Shown: piece after piece, positions 1 through 9,723 of the stretch
Numbering within the stretch: position 1 is the first letter of the stretch
Layout: every line of letters starts with the position of its first letter
From: Roseovarius indicus
GTDB lineage: Bacteria > Pseudomonadota > Alphaproteobacteria > Rhodobacterales > Rhodobacteraceae
Direction: 5' to 3'
Length of the DNA: 64,000 nt
NCBI RefSeq assembly: GCF_008728195.1
Contig: NZ_CP031598.1
Span: 2,852,001 to 2,916,000 of the forward strand
Translations under genes and position numbers: made by a program
Notes under the pieces: model-generated
Databases searched by the model: none
What the model was told of the DNA's origin: nothing
The model's input: only the letters and a program-made list of their open reading frames with translations

Positions 1-194
1 AGAACGGCATCGTCCGGCCCGCGCGTGGGGAGTGCCAGCTGGACGAGGCACAGTTTGGAATAGTAGCTGCGCTCGCGCAGGAACTCGGTATCGACGGTCA
101 CGTAATCGCACTCGGCCGCGCGGGCGCAGAACGCCGCGAGATCTTCGGTCGTGGTGATGGTCGTGATCCGCGAAAGGGTTTTTTCGTTTGCCAT
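1..194 (-). CDS. rnd: Ribonuclease D, N-terminal part (gene runs off the window)
   Basis: The reverse strand from the ATG at 194 reads through the window edge with 64 codons visible. The protein opens [19 protein letters not shown] and then shows [14 protein letters not shown], the first exonuclease motif (DxE) of the DEDD family; the D and E are the metal-binding residues of 3'-5' exoribonucleases such as RNase D, which trims tRNA 3' ends. Only this first motif can be seen, so the C-terminal HRDC domain expected of RNase D is outside the window. Product assignment rests on the motif and its spacing from the start. No gene lies between its start and purN. Confidence 0.85.
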   Translation of the reverse strand, partial: MANEKTLSRITTITTTEDLAAFCARAAECDYVTVDTEFLRERSYYSKLCLVQLALPTRGPDDAV

Positions 195-331
195 ACTGCC
201 TCTTCGCCCTCCGTCGGTCCGGTATATGACAGCAGATCGGCAATGAAAAGGCGATGGTTGAAATCATCTCGGGCCTGTCCGCCCCCGGCGCCTGCCGCTT
301 TTTCGGGCAGGCTGTGAAGGGCGCCGCCGGC

Positions 332-934
332 TCAGTCGCGGGTGTCGATCAACAGCGGGTCGCGGTCACCTGACGCGAAGCGGCGCAGGACGGCCGGGTA
401 GAGGATATGTTCCTGTTTCAGCACCCGTGCGGCCAGCGTGTCGGGGGTGTCACCGGGGAGGATCGGCACCGTCGCCTGCCCCAGCAAGGGCCCGGCATCG
501 AGGTCGGGAATGACCTCGTGCACGGTGCAGCCGGCCTCGGTATCGCCGGCGTCAAGGGCGCGGGCATGGGTGTTGAGGCCGGGATATTTCGGCAAGAGAG
601 AGGGGTGGATATTGAGCATGCGCCCCTGCCACGGGCGGACGAAGCCTTCGGTCAGGATGCGCATGAAGCCGGCAAGGCAGAGGATCTCGGCATCAGCCTT
701 TTCCAGTTCCGCCTGCAGCGCCGCCTCGAAGGCCGGGCGGTCGCCCTTGAAGGGGCGGTGATCGACCACGGCGGTTGGCACGCCGCGCGCCTCGGCCTTG
801 GCAAGCCCCCCGGCCTCGGCCGAGTTCGCCAGCACGAGACAGGGTCGCGCCGGGTGGTCGCCGGTCATGCTGTCGAGCAGCGCCACCATGTTCGAGCCGC
901 CGCCGGAAATCAGGATGGCGACGCGTTTGGTCAA
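332..934 (-). CDS. purN: Phosphoribosylglycinamide formyltransferase (GAR transformylase)
   Basis: Folate-dependent enzyme of purine synthesis that formylates GAR to FGAR. The 200-residue protein opens [16 protein letters not shown], typical of PurN, and carries [12 protein letters not shown] (catalytic N and H region) and [11 protein letters not shown] with the conserved aspartate. Length is normal (about 200-215 aa). The reading frame stays open far upstream inside purM, but homology begins at a TTG whose last two bases are the first two of the purM TGA, so I place the start at that TTG (932-934). There is no clear Shine-Dalgarno sequence, which suggests translation by coupling to purM. The pair forms one operon. 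Confidence 0.93.
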   Translation of the reverse strand: MTKRVAILISGGGSNMVALLDSMTGDHPARPCLVLANSAEAGGLAKAEARGVPTAVVDHRPFKGDRPAFEAALQAELEKADAEILCLAGFMRILTEGFVRPWQGRMLNIHPSLLPKYPGLNTHARALDAGDTEAGCTVHEVIPDLDAGPLLGQATVPILPGDTPDTLAARVLKQEHILYPAVLRRFASGDRDPLLIDTRD

Positions 935-1977
935 AGGAGCGCGCCGGTGTAGCGGATGCCCTGCCCTTCGCTCACCTGGCCGAGCGTGTGAACGGTTTCG
1001 CCGGCCTCTTCCAGCAGCGACGTCAGCGCCCCGGCCCGGTCGGCCTCGACCACGAGGATCATGCCGATGCCGCAGTTGAAGGTCTTCAGCATCTCGGCTT
1101 CCGCCATACCGCCGGTCTCGGACAACCATTTGAAAACGCCGGGCAATTCCCATGCGTCCAGATCGATTTCGGCTCCCAGGTCGTCGGGGAGGACGCGGGG
1201 CAGGTTCTCGGTCAGACCGCCGCCGGTGATGTGGGCGAGCGCGTGGACGCCGCCCGCGCGGACCGCTTCGAGGGCCTGGCGGACATAGAGGCGCGTGGGG
1301 GCCAGAAGGGCCGCACCGAGAGTGCCGTCGGACCAGGGGCAATCGGATTCCCAGCCGAGGCCCGAGATCTCGACCAGCTTGCGCACGAGGCTGTAGCCGT
1401 TGGAATGAACGCCGCTGCTGCCGAGGCCCAGCAGCACGTCACCCGCCTGCACACCCGCCGGCAGGTCGGCGCCACGTTCCATCGCGCCCACGGCGAACCC
1501 GGCGAGGTCGAAATCGCCCGCCTCGTACATGCCCGGCATCTCGGCCGTCTCGCCGCCGATCAGGGCACAGCCCGATTGCGCGCAGCCCTCGGCGATGCCT
1601 TCGATGATCCGCGCGGCGGTTTCGGTCTCGAGCTTACCGGTGGCGAAATAATCGAGGAAAAACAGGGGCTCGGCGCCCTGGCAGACAAGGTCGTTCACGC
1701 ACATGGCGACAAGGTCGATGCCGATGGTCTCGACATTCCCGGTGTCGATGGCGATGCGCAGCTTGGTGCCGACGCCGTCGGTGGCGGCCACGAGAATGGG
1801 GTCGTCGTACCCTGCCCCCTTGAGGTCGAAAAGCGCGCCGAACCCGCCCAATCCGGCCATCACGCCGGGGCGCGCGGTGCGCTTGGCGGCGGGCTTGATC
1901 CGCTCGACGAGGGCATTGCCCGCGTCGATATCCACGCCTGCCTCGGCATAGGTGATGCCGTTCTTGCCCTTGCTCAT
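931..1977 (-). CDS. purM: Phosphoribosylformylglycinamidine cyclo-ligase (AIR synthetase)
   Basis: Catalyses the ATP-dependent closure of FGAM to AIR in purine biosynthesis, in the cytoplasm. The 348-residue protein has [20 protein letters not shown] at its N-terminus, the [14 protein letters not shown] phosphate-binding segment and [13 protein letters not shown] near residue 250, all PurM hallmarks. The open frame extends to 2091, but [14 protein letters not shown] at 1977 is preceded by GAGAGG at good spacing and matches family length. It overlaps purN by four bases. The intergenic region upstream (1978-2260) holds the GTCGGTAT repeat element, which could bear on its expression. Confidence 0.96.
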   Translation of the reverse strand: MSKGKNGITYAEAGVDIDAGNALVERIKPAAKRTARPGVMAGLGGFGALFDLKGAGYDDPILVAATDGVGTKLRIAIDTGNVETIGIDLVAMCVNDLVCQGAEPLFFLDYFATGKLETETAARIIEGIAEGCAQSGCALIGGETAEMPGMYEAGDFDLAGFAVGAMERGADLPAGVQAGDVLLGLGSSGVHSNGYSLVRKLVEISGLGWESDCPWSDGTLGAALLAPTRLYVRQALEAVRAGGVHALAHITGGGLTENLPRVLPDDLGAEIDLDAWELPGVFKWLSETGGMAEAEMLKTFNCGIGMILVVEADRAGALTSLLEEAGETVHTLGQVSEGQGIRYTGALL

Positions 1978-2078
1978 CGTCAGACCTCTCGCCGCTTGGT
2001 GGCGCCGGGTTAGCTTAAACGAAACACGGAGGGAAGTGCCTTGCGGGGCCTCGGGGGGAGAATCGGGCTTAACCTGAT

Positions 2079-2150
2079 GAAATGGAGGCAAAACCGGGTG
2101 TCGGTATCACGTCGGTATAACGTCGGTATTACGTCGGTGCATTTTTCGGT
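2079..2150. repeat. Helically phased 11-bp repeat element, copy A
   Basis: Four consecutive units start at 2100, 2111, 2122 and 2133: GTCGGTATCAC, GTCGGTATAAC, GTCGGTATTAC and the degenerate GTCGGTGCATT. The period is exactly 11 bp, so all units face the same side of the helix. The element sits between purM (minus, start 1977) and the tRNA (plus, 2261), upstream of both. A second copy in inverted orientation lies at 62131-62197, and the similarity continues into the flank (GAAATGG..G..AAA just before the repeats). This looks like a protein-binding array; the binding protein is unknown to me. Confidence 0.85.
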
Positions 2151-2219
2151 GGGATGGCAGGGTTAACGCGGCGTGCGGTGGGTGGCACCTGCCAAAGCCG
2201 GACCGCCCCCTGCTTAGTC

Positions 2220-2248
2220 TTGACGCCCTCCCCGCCCTTGCCTACGAG
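2220..2248 (+). promoter_or_regulatory. Probable sigma-70 promoter of the CAU tRNA
   Basis: TTGACG at 2220-2225, 17-bp spacer and TACGAG at 2243-2248, with the tRNA beginning 12 bases further on. The -35 is good and the -10 weak; position relative to the tRNA is the main support. Confidence 0.4.
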
Positions 2249-2260
2249 GGAGAACAGGTC

Positions 2261-2337
2261 GGGCCTGTAGCTCAATTGGTTAGAGCAGAGCGCTCATAAC
2301 GCTTTGGTTGGGGGTTCGAGTCCCTCCGGGCCTACCA
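2261..2337 (+). tRNA. tRNA with CAU anticodon, probably tRNA-Ile2 (lysidine-modified)
   Basis: A complete 77-nt cloverleaf with encoded CCA. Acceptor GGGCCTG pairs with CGGGCCT (G-U at the first pair), D-arm GCTCAATTGGTTAGAGC, anticodon loop CTCATAA (anticodon CAU), T-arm GGGGG-TTCGAGT-CCCTC. A CAU anticodon fits elongator Met, initiator Met or Ile2. Base pairs C4-G69 and C5-G68 match the TilS determinants known from E. coli tRNA-Ile2, whereas elongator Met has U-A/A-U there, so I favour Ile2 reading AUA after lysidine modification. The initiator-type GGG/CCC anticodon stem is absent. Confidence 0.9.
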
Positions 2338-2426
2338 AATCCGATCCGTTTCAGGCTGGCCCAGCAGACCACGCGTCAGCGCCGGTGCCGTGGGCCGGAG
2401 TTGACCGGAAGTTTCGTCGACATATC

Positions 2427-2455
2427 TTCACGTTGGACGAAACACAGGCTAGTAT
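2427..2455 (+). promoter_or_regulatory. Possible promoter of the 131-aa secreted protein gene
   Basis: TTCACG at 2427-2432, 17-bp spacer and TAGTAT at 2450-2455, about 75 bases before the ATG at 2529. Found by eye only. Confidence 0.28.
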
Positions 2456-2528
2456 TTCAACCTATAAGTGTTGCCCGCCCTCGCGACAGCGGCGCGCGAC
2501 GCCCTGTTTGTACGAAGTGGACTTGATC

Positions 2529-2924
2529 ATGAAACAGCTTGCCCGCCCCCTGATCCTGGCCTGCGCCGCCGCGCTGACCGCACAGCCGGCCCTTGCCGAC
2601 CTGCCCCAGCGCAAGGGGTACATCCCCGCGACCGAGCAGCACCAGGCGATCATCGACTGCCAGTACGAGCGCGGCCTGCGCGGGGCGCCGAAGATCCAGG
2701 CGACCTACGTGGCCTACCCCTGGGGCGGGGACAGCGTGCTTCGGATCCTGCCGCATGGCAGCGTGGGCGCCGCGGATGCCGCGTGGATCAATGCCTGTGC
2801 CGACGCGCGGCTTGGCCGGGCCAGCGCGCCCGTGCAGGTCAGGCGCGTAAAGAAGAGCAAAGGGGTCTGCCCGAGCTATGCGTCGGTGCTTTACGGTGGG
2901 ACCGCCTATTGCGTGGGCAAGTGA
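2529..2924 (+). CDS. Small secreted protein of unknown function
   Basis: 131 residues. The open frame begins further upstream inside the tRNA, but the ATG at 2529 gives a clean signal peptide (MKQLARPLILACAAALTAQPALA, cleavage after ALA) and codon usage turns chromosomal only there. The mature part is about 108 residues with four cysteines (IIDCQY, NACAD, GVCPSY, AYCVGK), which would allow two disulfides in the periplasm. I recognise no catalytic motif and do not assign a family. It stands alone between the tRNA and the acyltransferase gene. Confidence 0.7.
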   Translation: MKQLARPLILACAAALTAQPALADLPQRKGYIPATEQHQAIIDCQYERGLRGAPKIQATYVAYPWGGDSVLRILPHGSVGAADAAWINACADARLGRASAPVQVRRVKKSKGVCPSYASVLYGGTAYCVGK

Positions 2925-3061
2925 GGCCGGCAATCCCCACCCGCACATCACAGGTACGCTAGCGCACGGCTCTTTACTGGACGCCCCCCACCCTTTCCGC
3001 TATCGCAACCGGCACAATCTCCGCGCCAGCCGGGCGTTTTTTCAGCAAGCGGATTACAGGG

Positions 3062-5086
3062 GTGAAATACAGGTCTGAGATCGACGGCTTGCGGGCCGTG
3101 GCCGTGGTGCCGGTCATCCTGTTTCATGCCGGTTTCCAGGCGCTGCCGGGCGGGTTCGTGGGCGTCGACGTGTTCTTCGTCATCTCCGGCTACCTGATCA
3201 CCACCATCCTGCTCGAGGACCGGCGCAAGGGGACCTATTCGCTGGCCAAGTTCTACGAGCGGCGGGCAAGGCGCATTCTGCCGGCGCTGTTCCTCGTGAT
3301 GGTCGCCTGCATTCCCTTCGCGCTGTTGTGGATGCCGCCCTACGAGTTGCAGACCTTCGCCCGCAGCATGGCGTTCGCGTCGTTCTTCGTGTCGAACTTT
3401 CATTTCCTCGAGAACGTGCGGGGGTATTTCACCGCCGCGAACGAGTATCAGCCGTTGCTGCACACCTGGAGCCTGGGGGTGGAGGAGCAGTTCTACCTGG
3501 TATTCCCGCTGCTTCTGGGGCTGGTGCTCAAGGGCGGAAAACGGGTGGCGTTCGGCGCCATCGTGGTGCTGGCGGTGCTGTCGCTGATCACGGCGGAATG
3601 GGGGTGGCGGAACCATCCGGCGGCGAATTTCTATTTCACGCCTTCGAGGTTCTGGGAACTGATGGCGGGGGCGCTCTGCGCGCTGTGGCTGATCGACCGG
3701 GAGGTGACGGGGCGCAACATGCCCGCGGCGCTGGGCCTGCTGATGATCGCGACGGCGGCGGTTGTCTACGGGCCGGGCACGCCGTTTCCCTCGGCCTACA
3801 CGTTGTTGCCGGTCATGGGCACGGTGCTGGTGATCCTCTTTGCCGCGCCGGGCACGGCTGCGGGGCGCGCGCTGTCGCTGGGGCCGGTGGTGGGGATCGG
3901 GCTGGTGAGCTATTCCGCCTATCTCTGGCACCAGCCGCTTTTCGCCTTTGCCCGCATTCACAGCCTCGAGCCGCCCTCGGACGGGGTGATGATGGCGCTG
4001 ACGGGGCTGAGCTTCGTGCTGGCGGCGCTGACGTGGCGCTTTGTCGAGCGGCCGTTCCGGACCCGGCCGCCGCGGATCCTGCCGGTGCGCAAGCGGCTTT
4101 TGTGGGTGAGCGGCGGGGCGACGGTGCTGTTCTTCGCCATCGGCATGGCCGGGTTCATGGGCGAAGGCTTTCCGGCGCGGCTGGACCTGCGGGGCGACTC
4201 GCCCCTGAGGGCGGCACTCGATTCGCTTGACGAGCGGCCGCGCTACGAGACCTGTTCGGAGCTGGCGCAGACGACCCGCGCGGGCGACGTGTTCTGCACC
4301 GCCTTTGCGCCGGAGGGGGCTGAGGAGAGCATCGCGGTGATCGGCGACAGCTATGCGATCTCCCTGCTGCCGGCCCTCGAGACGGTGGCGGGCGAGCGGC
4401 CCGTGCGGGTGCTGGCGGGCACGCATCCGGGCTGTCCGCCGATCCTCGGCGTCTATACCTCGCGCAGCCGCAAGGACGAGCTGGCCTGTCACGGCTACAC
4501 GGAAAAGCTGGCCCAGGCGCTGAAGGCCGAGGGGGTTTCGGCGGTGTTCCTGGTGGGGCGGTGGACGCTTTACACCGGCCCCGTCTATGCCGGGGCGAAC
4601 CCGCGCTATTTCCTGGCCGAGGAGTTGAACGGAAACCGGGGCGACATGGCACAATCGCGCGCGGTGTTCGAGGCGGCGGTCGACCGGACGGTGGCGTTCT
4701 ACCGCGAATTCGGGGCGGAGGTGTTCCTTGTCACCGAGGTGCCCGAGCAGAAGGTGACGCCCAAGCTGCTGCTGGAAAAGCTGATCCTGACGGGGCATGG
4801 CGCCGATGCCGAGGTGGATACGCTGATCGCCAACACTTTCGTCAATGCGCGCGACAACGATGCCATCCAGCGCTACGTGCTCGACGTGTTCCGTGCGCGC
4901 GAGGCCGAGGGCGTGCACGTGGTGGACCTGCCCCTGCCCTTCATGATCGAAGGGCGGTATGTCTGGTTCCTCGACGGGCGGCCGCTGTATCATGACAGCG
5001 GGCATATCTCGCTTGAGGGCGCGCGCGGGTTGCGGGGGTATATCCGCGATATCGTACAGTCGGAACTCGCGCCGACGGGCGGTTAA
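3062..5086 (+). CDS. OafA/YrhL-type membrane acyltransferase fused to an SGNH domain
   Basis: 674 residues. Residues 1 to about 365 form the acyltransferase-3 membrane domain with roughly ten to eleven helices; hallmarks are RSEIDGLRAVAVVPVILFHAG at the N-terminus, the HTWSLGVEEQFY motif near 134-145 and RFVERPFR near 326. Residues about 395-674 form a periplasmic SGNH domain with GDSYA at 428-432 (nucleophile Ser430) and the closing DSGHIS near 648. Fusions of this layout O-acetylate extracellular glycans such as LPS O-antigen or peptidoglycan; the acceptor cannot be told here. The start is GTG at 3062, set by the family N-terminus. Monocistronic. Confidence 0.9.
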   Translation: MKYRSEIDGLRAVAVVPVILFHAGFQALPGGFVGVDVFFVISGYLITTILLEDRRKGTYSLAKFYERRARRILPALFLVMVACIPFALLWMPPYELQTFARSMAFASFFVSNFHFLENVRGYFTAANEYQPLLHTWSLGVEEQFYLVFPLLLGLVLKGGKRVAFGAIVVLAVLSLITAEWGWRNHPAANFYFTPSRFWELMAGALCALWLIDREVTGRNMPAALGLLMIATAAVVYGPGTPFPSAYTLLPVMGTVLVILFAAPGTAAGRALSLGPVVGIGLVSYSAYLWHQPLFAFARIHSLEPPSDGVMMALTGLSFVLAALTWRFVERPFRTRPPRILPVRKRLLWVSGGATVLFFAIGMAGFMGEGFPARLDLRGDSPLRAALDSLDERPRYETCSELAQTTRAGDVFCTAFAPEGAEESIAVIGDSYAISLLPALETVAGERPVRVLAGTHPGCPPILGVYTSRSRKDELACHGYTEKLAQALKAEGVSAVFLVGRWTLYTGPVYAGANPRYFLAEELNGNRGDMAQSRAVFEAAVDRTVAFYREFGAEVFLVTEVPEQKVTPKLLLEKLILTGHGADAEVDTLIANTFVNARDNDAIQRYVLDVFRAREAEGVHVVDLPLPFMIEGRYVWFLDGRPLYHDSGHISLEGARGLRGYIRDIVQSELAPTGG

Positions 5087-5122
5087 GCCGGCCGGATCAC
5101 GCGGTTTTTTCGGGGTCGGCGG

Positions 5123-5151
5123 TTGATCGAACGGGGCCTCCCCTGTTATCC
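5123..5151 (+). promoter_or_regulatory. Probable promoter of the Sel1-repeat gene pair
   Basis: TTGATC at 5123-5128, 17-bp spacer and TTATCC at 5146-5151, about 50 bases before the ATG at 5203. Consistent with the two downstream genes being one transcript. Confidence 0.38.
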
Positions 5152-5202
5152 TGAGTCTCCATTAGACATTTTTTAACGCATTTTCAGAATAAGGTATGTG
5201 TC

Positions 5203-6633
5203 ATGAGTAAGAGCTTGATCACGGGGGCAATCTGCCTTCTTTTCGCAGGTGTTTTCGGCGTGTCGCCGGCGGTGGCCGACCCGCTGCCCTCCGAATGGCA
5301 GGCCGAGCGGAACGCCGGCAATCACCTTACCGACAAGGTCTGCAAGGGCAGCAACGCCGCCACGCGGGAGTTCTGGACGAAGGTCTCGGAAGGCGACCCG
5401 GTGCTGATGAACAACGTCAATTGGCTGCGCAGCAACTGCGGGCTTTCGGAGGTGATCGCGGGCGAAGACGCGTGGGAGTATATGCGCAAGTCGGCCGATC
5501 TGGGCTATCCGATCGCGCAGAAGAACCTCGGGCTGGAGATGCTGACAAGTGGCAAATATGGCGTCGGGAAGAACCCGGAGCGCGGGGCCGAGCTGATGGA
5601 GGCCGCCGCGCGGGGCGGCTACGGGGTGGCCGCCGTGGAACTGGCGGAATTCTACATCGACGGCGACGTGCTGCCGCGCGATATTGCCAAGGCACGAGAG
5701 CTCTTCGAGATCGCGCAGCGCGAGAACATGAAGGGCGACCAGTTCCGGATCGTGAGGGCCAAGCTCAACCGCATTGCCAAGAAGGAGGCGGAGAGCGGCG
5801 CCACGGTGACCCAGGCGTCAGCGAGTGCCGGAACGGGGCGCGATGAGGCGGCGGCGGAGAAGGTCTTTGCCGAGTTGAAGGAGCAGTTCGGCGAGGGGTT
5901 CGGGGCCGGGACCGGATACCTGGAAAAGGCCGGGGTGTATTACTTCCACCATTGCAGCGCGACCTCCTTCGGCAAGCTGGCGGTCTTCCGGCTGCAGGGC
6001 AATGGCGAGGCGCAGGTCTGGAGCGACGAGAAGGCCTGTGTCAACGGCGTCGACGAGACCGACCTGAACGGCGATGGCGAGCCCGAAATCCGGTATTACA
6101 CGCAGGGCGGCGGATCGGGCACCTATACCGCGATGGTGAACTTCCTGCACTGGCCGGAGGGCGAGACGGAGCCGAAGAAGGGGCTGGAATACAAAACCTA
6201 TTCCTATTCGTGGTGGGACGGGCTTTATTCGAAATACGGTTATGACGACGGGGTGGCGAGCCTTTTGGTCACCACCACCGGCGAGCTGGTCGAGGGGCCG
6301 AGCTGCAAGTGGGGCGAATACTGCCCGAGCTGGCCCACGGACGCGGAGTGCCGCGCGGCGATCCGCTGCCCGATGGTGGTGGAGAAATCGCTCTACGTGG
6401 GCGGCGAGGACGAGCCCTACCCCGATGAGCTGCGCGGCGACCGGGCGTGGGAGCGGTTCGTGCAGGATGTCTATGAAGGCACCGGCTACCGGCTGGCCAA
6501 CAAGGGCGCGCCCGAGGGGATCGTGAGCGCCTCGCTCAGCCCGCTGGAGAAGGTGCTGGACGCCGCCGAGGGCGAAATGCCCGGCGAGGTGTCGGAGGCG
6601 CGCAAGGACCTGATCAGCGACTGGCTGAACTGA
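5203..6633 (+). CDS. Secreted protein with Sel1-like repeats and a C-terminal domain of unknown function
   Basis: 476 residues. A signal peptide (MSKSLITGAICLLFAG..AVADP) sends it to the periplasm. Residues about 85-185 carry two Sel1/TPR-like repeats (AWEYMRKSADLGYPIAQKNL and GAELMEAAARGGYGVAAVEL, ending in KARELFEIAQ). The C-terminal half includes a calcium-site-like DLNGDGEPEI loop followed by a YYTQGGGSGTYTAM segment, as seen in FG-GAP-like proteins, and several cysteines. Sel1 repeats usually bind partner proteins. AAGG precedes the ATG at good distance. The stop overlaps the start of the next gene by one base (TGATG), so the two are probably co-translated. No enzyme function is assigned. 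Confidence 0.75.
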   Translation: MSKSLITGAICLLFAGVFGVSPAVADPLPSEWQAERNAGNHLTDKVCKGSNAATREFWTKVSEGDPVLMNNVNWLRSNCGLSEVIAGEDAWEYMRKSADLGYPIAQKNLGLEMLTSGKYGVGKNPERGAELMEAAARGGYGVAAVELAEFYIDGDVLPRDIAKARELFEIAQRENMKGDQFRIVRAKLNRIAKKEAESGATVTQASASAGTGRDEAAAEKVFAELKEQFGEGFGAGTGYLEKAGVYYFHHCSATSFGKLAVFRLQGNGEAQVWSDEKACVNGVDETDLNGDGEPEIRYYTQGGGSGTYTAMVNFLHWPEGETEPKKGLEYKTYSYSWWDGLYSKYGYDDGVASLLVTTTGELVEGPSCKWGEYCPSWPTDAECRAAIRCPMVVEKSLYVGGEDEPYPDELRGDRAWERFVQDVYEGTGYRLANKGAPEGIVSASLSPLEKVLDAAEGEMPGEVSEARKDLISDWLN

Positions 6634-8237
6634 TGGGCGCGGCGGTGATACGGGCGGCCCTCTATGCGCTGATGGTGCTTGTCACGGGCCCCGCCCCTGC
6701 CGAGACCTACAAGATCGAGAATATCGGCTCGGGCGACCCGCGCGGCGCGACCGACGGGTTGAGTTTCACCTACGATGTGCATCTGCGGCTGGAGCTGCTG
6801 CTGGGCGAGCCGGTGGTGGGCACGCGATTCCGCTGGCAGCTCAACCCCAATTTCAGCGAGGTCGAGGTCTCGGAGCTGGTGACGGATAAGCGACGGCGGG
6901 TGAAATTGCTGAACCTGCCGCGCGAGTCGCAGCTGAAGGCGCGGATCTACGACGTGGATATCGAGTTCGAGATGTCGGGGGCGACGGGCGTCTATTACCT
7001 GCTGGCCGATGGCGGCGACCCCGGCCCCGGCGATGGCAAGACGTGGAGCTTCAACGTGCCCGGCTCGCCCGACTGGAGCGAGATGTTCTACCGCACCCCG
7101 CTCGACGGGCCGGACGACCGGGCCGATTACGTCTCGGAGAAGGAGGCGAAACGGATCTGGAAGGAGGGGCTGCGCCTGCATACCGCGCGGCTGGTGGATG
7201 TGAAGGTCTCGACCCATGACCTCGTGCGCTGGTACGTGCAGCAGAGCAAGGCGCCGGAGGTGGCGGTGACGCAGAAGGCAATCCGCAACCTGGCCGAGGG
7301 GATCAGGGAAGGGTTCGGCTACGATCTCGACGCGGAAGAGTTCGCCGAGGTCACGCCGGAGGACCGCTGGGATACCGAGGGGATGAGCGGCCTGCCCGAG
7401 GAGGAGGGGCTGCGCGCGGCCGAGATCGACTACCAGATCCTGAGCGAGCGGCTGGGCAAGCTGCTGGCGATGCCGAAGAAGTTCGAACCGACGGGCGAGC
7501 TGATCCTGTTCGATGCGGCGGTGGCCGAGTTGCGCTCGGACATCGCGGCGCTGGCGGATAAGCGCACCGAGCGGGGGTTGCGGGACTATCCGCTCAAGCT
7601 TGGGCTGTCGCCGCGGGAGTTCGAGGAGGGGCATGATATCGAGGTTCAGCCACAGTATCGGATGATCAATACCGAGGGCGAGATCCGCCAACAAATCGTC
7701 TGGGACTCCGACTTGGGCATTGAGTACGATACCAGTTATGACCAGGCGGTCTTCGACGCAGAAGGAAACCAGGTCACGCCATTCGCCACAGGATACCGCA
7801 GCCAGTTGATTTTCAACCGCTACGTTGCCTTTGGCGGGTGCCTCTTTGAACTGCCGTCCGGCGATATGGTGACAGAAGAGCACACGTATGAAGGACGCCG
7901 GTACACAGGCGGTTTCGGATGGCATTGCGGTGGGAAGGAGCTCAAGGAGTATCCGAACATCCTTCTGAGCGAGTTGGGGCCGGACACACCGGAGTACGTT
8001 TTCGACGAGCGCAGGTTTAGATACACGTCCGACCTTGACGAAGACGTGAAGTGGGCGGGATTCGATGGTCCGGACGGGCCCGTCATCTACATGCTGAAAT
8101 GCAATGGCTGGTGGTTCGAGGGTGCGGTGGTGTTCGACACCGATCTTCAAGAAATCGGAAAGATCGGGGAGTTCGAGTTTGGCTCGCACGATGACACCGA
8201 GGGCTATTTCAGCAGGCTCGGCGCCAGCTGCGGATGA
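6633..8237 (+). CDS. Secreted protein of unknown function, coupled to the Sel1-repeat protein
   Basis: 534 residues with a short signal peptide (ending GPAPAE). The start ATG overlaps the upstream stop by one base. No family is recognised. Residues 1-330 are rich in charged residues with several Trp/Tyr-rich strands; the last 200 residues hold four cysteines (GGCLFEL, WHCGGKE, LKCNGWW and the terminal SCG). Base composition changes near 7640: upstream is strongly G/C at third positions, while 7640-8237 is visibly lower in GC with freer codon use, as if the 3' third had been replaced by recombination. The pair may form a periplasmic complex, but that is inferred from coupling only. Confidence 0.7.
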   Translation: MGAAVIRAALYALMVLVTGPAPAETYKIENIGSGDPRGATDGLSFTYDVHLRLELLLGEPVVGTRFRWQLNPNFSEVEVSELVTDKRRRVKLLNLPRESQLKARIYDVDIEFEMSGATGVYYLLADGGDPGPGDGKTWSFNVPGSPDWSEMFYRTPLDGPDDRADYVSEKEAKRIWKEGLRLHTARLVDVKVSTHDLVRWYVQQSKAPEVAVTQKAIRNLAEGIREGFGYDLDAEEFAEVTPEDRWDTEGMSGLPEEEGLRAAEIDYQILSERLGKLLAMPKKFEPTGELILFDAAVAELRSDIAALADKRTERGLRDYPLKLGLSPREFEEGHDIEVQPQYRMINTEGEIRQQIVWDSDLGIEYDTSYDQAVFDAEGNQVTPFATGYRSQLIFNRYVAFGGCLFELPSGDMVTEEHTYEGRRYTGGFGWHCGGKELKEYPNILLSELGPDTPEYVFDERRFRYTSDLDEDVKWAGFDGPDGPVIYMLKCNGWWFEGAVVFDTDLQEIGKIGEFEFGSHDDTEGYFSRLGASCG

Positions 8238-8379
8238 ACATGAAAGGCAACGATCAAGTGTGCGCGTTACGCGGGACCCTGCTCTCGCCACGGATTTCGC
8301 ATCGCTTGTGAAACCGACCGGGGCGCAATCCGGGAAAACCTTGATCATATGCTGCGCCTAGGTCAGCCCCCTGCCCGCC

Positions 8380-9684
<1,305 letters not shown>

Positions 9685-9723
9685 GCTTGAACCTAGCCAA
9701 TGAACCGTGTGTAAGAAAGAACC

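Noticed and set aside
332..1342. Longer purN reaching into purM
   Set aside because: The added N-terminal part is an Arg/Pro-rich shadow of purM; PurN homology starts at the TTG at 934.
2948..5005. 685-codon open frame on the minus strand
   Set aside because: Antisense to the acyltransferase gene; Arg/His/Gln-rich composition is that of a GC-rich shadow frame without any recognisable domain.
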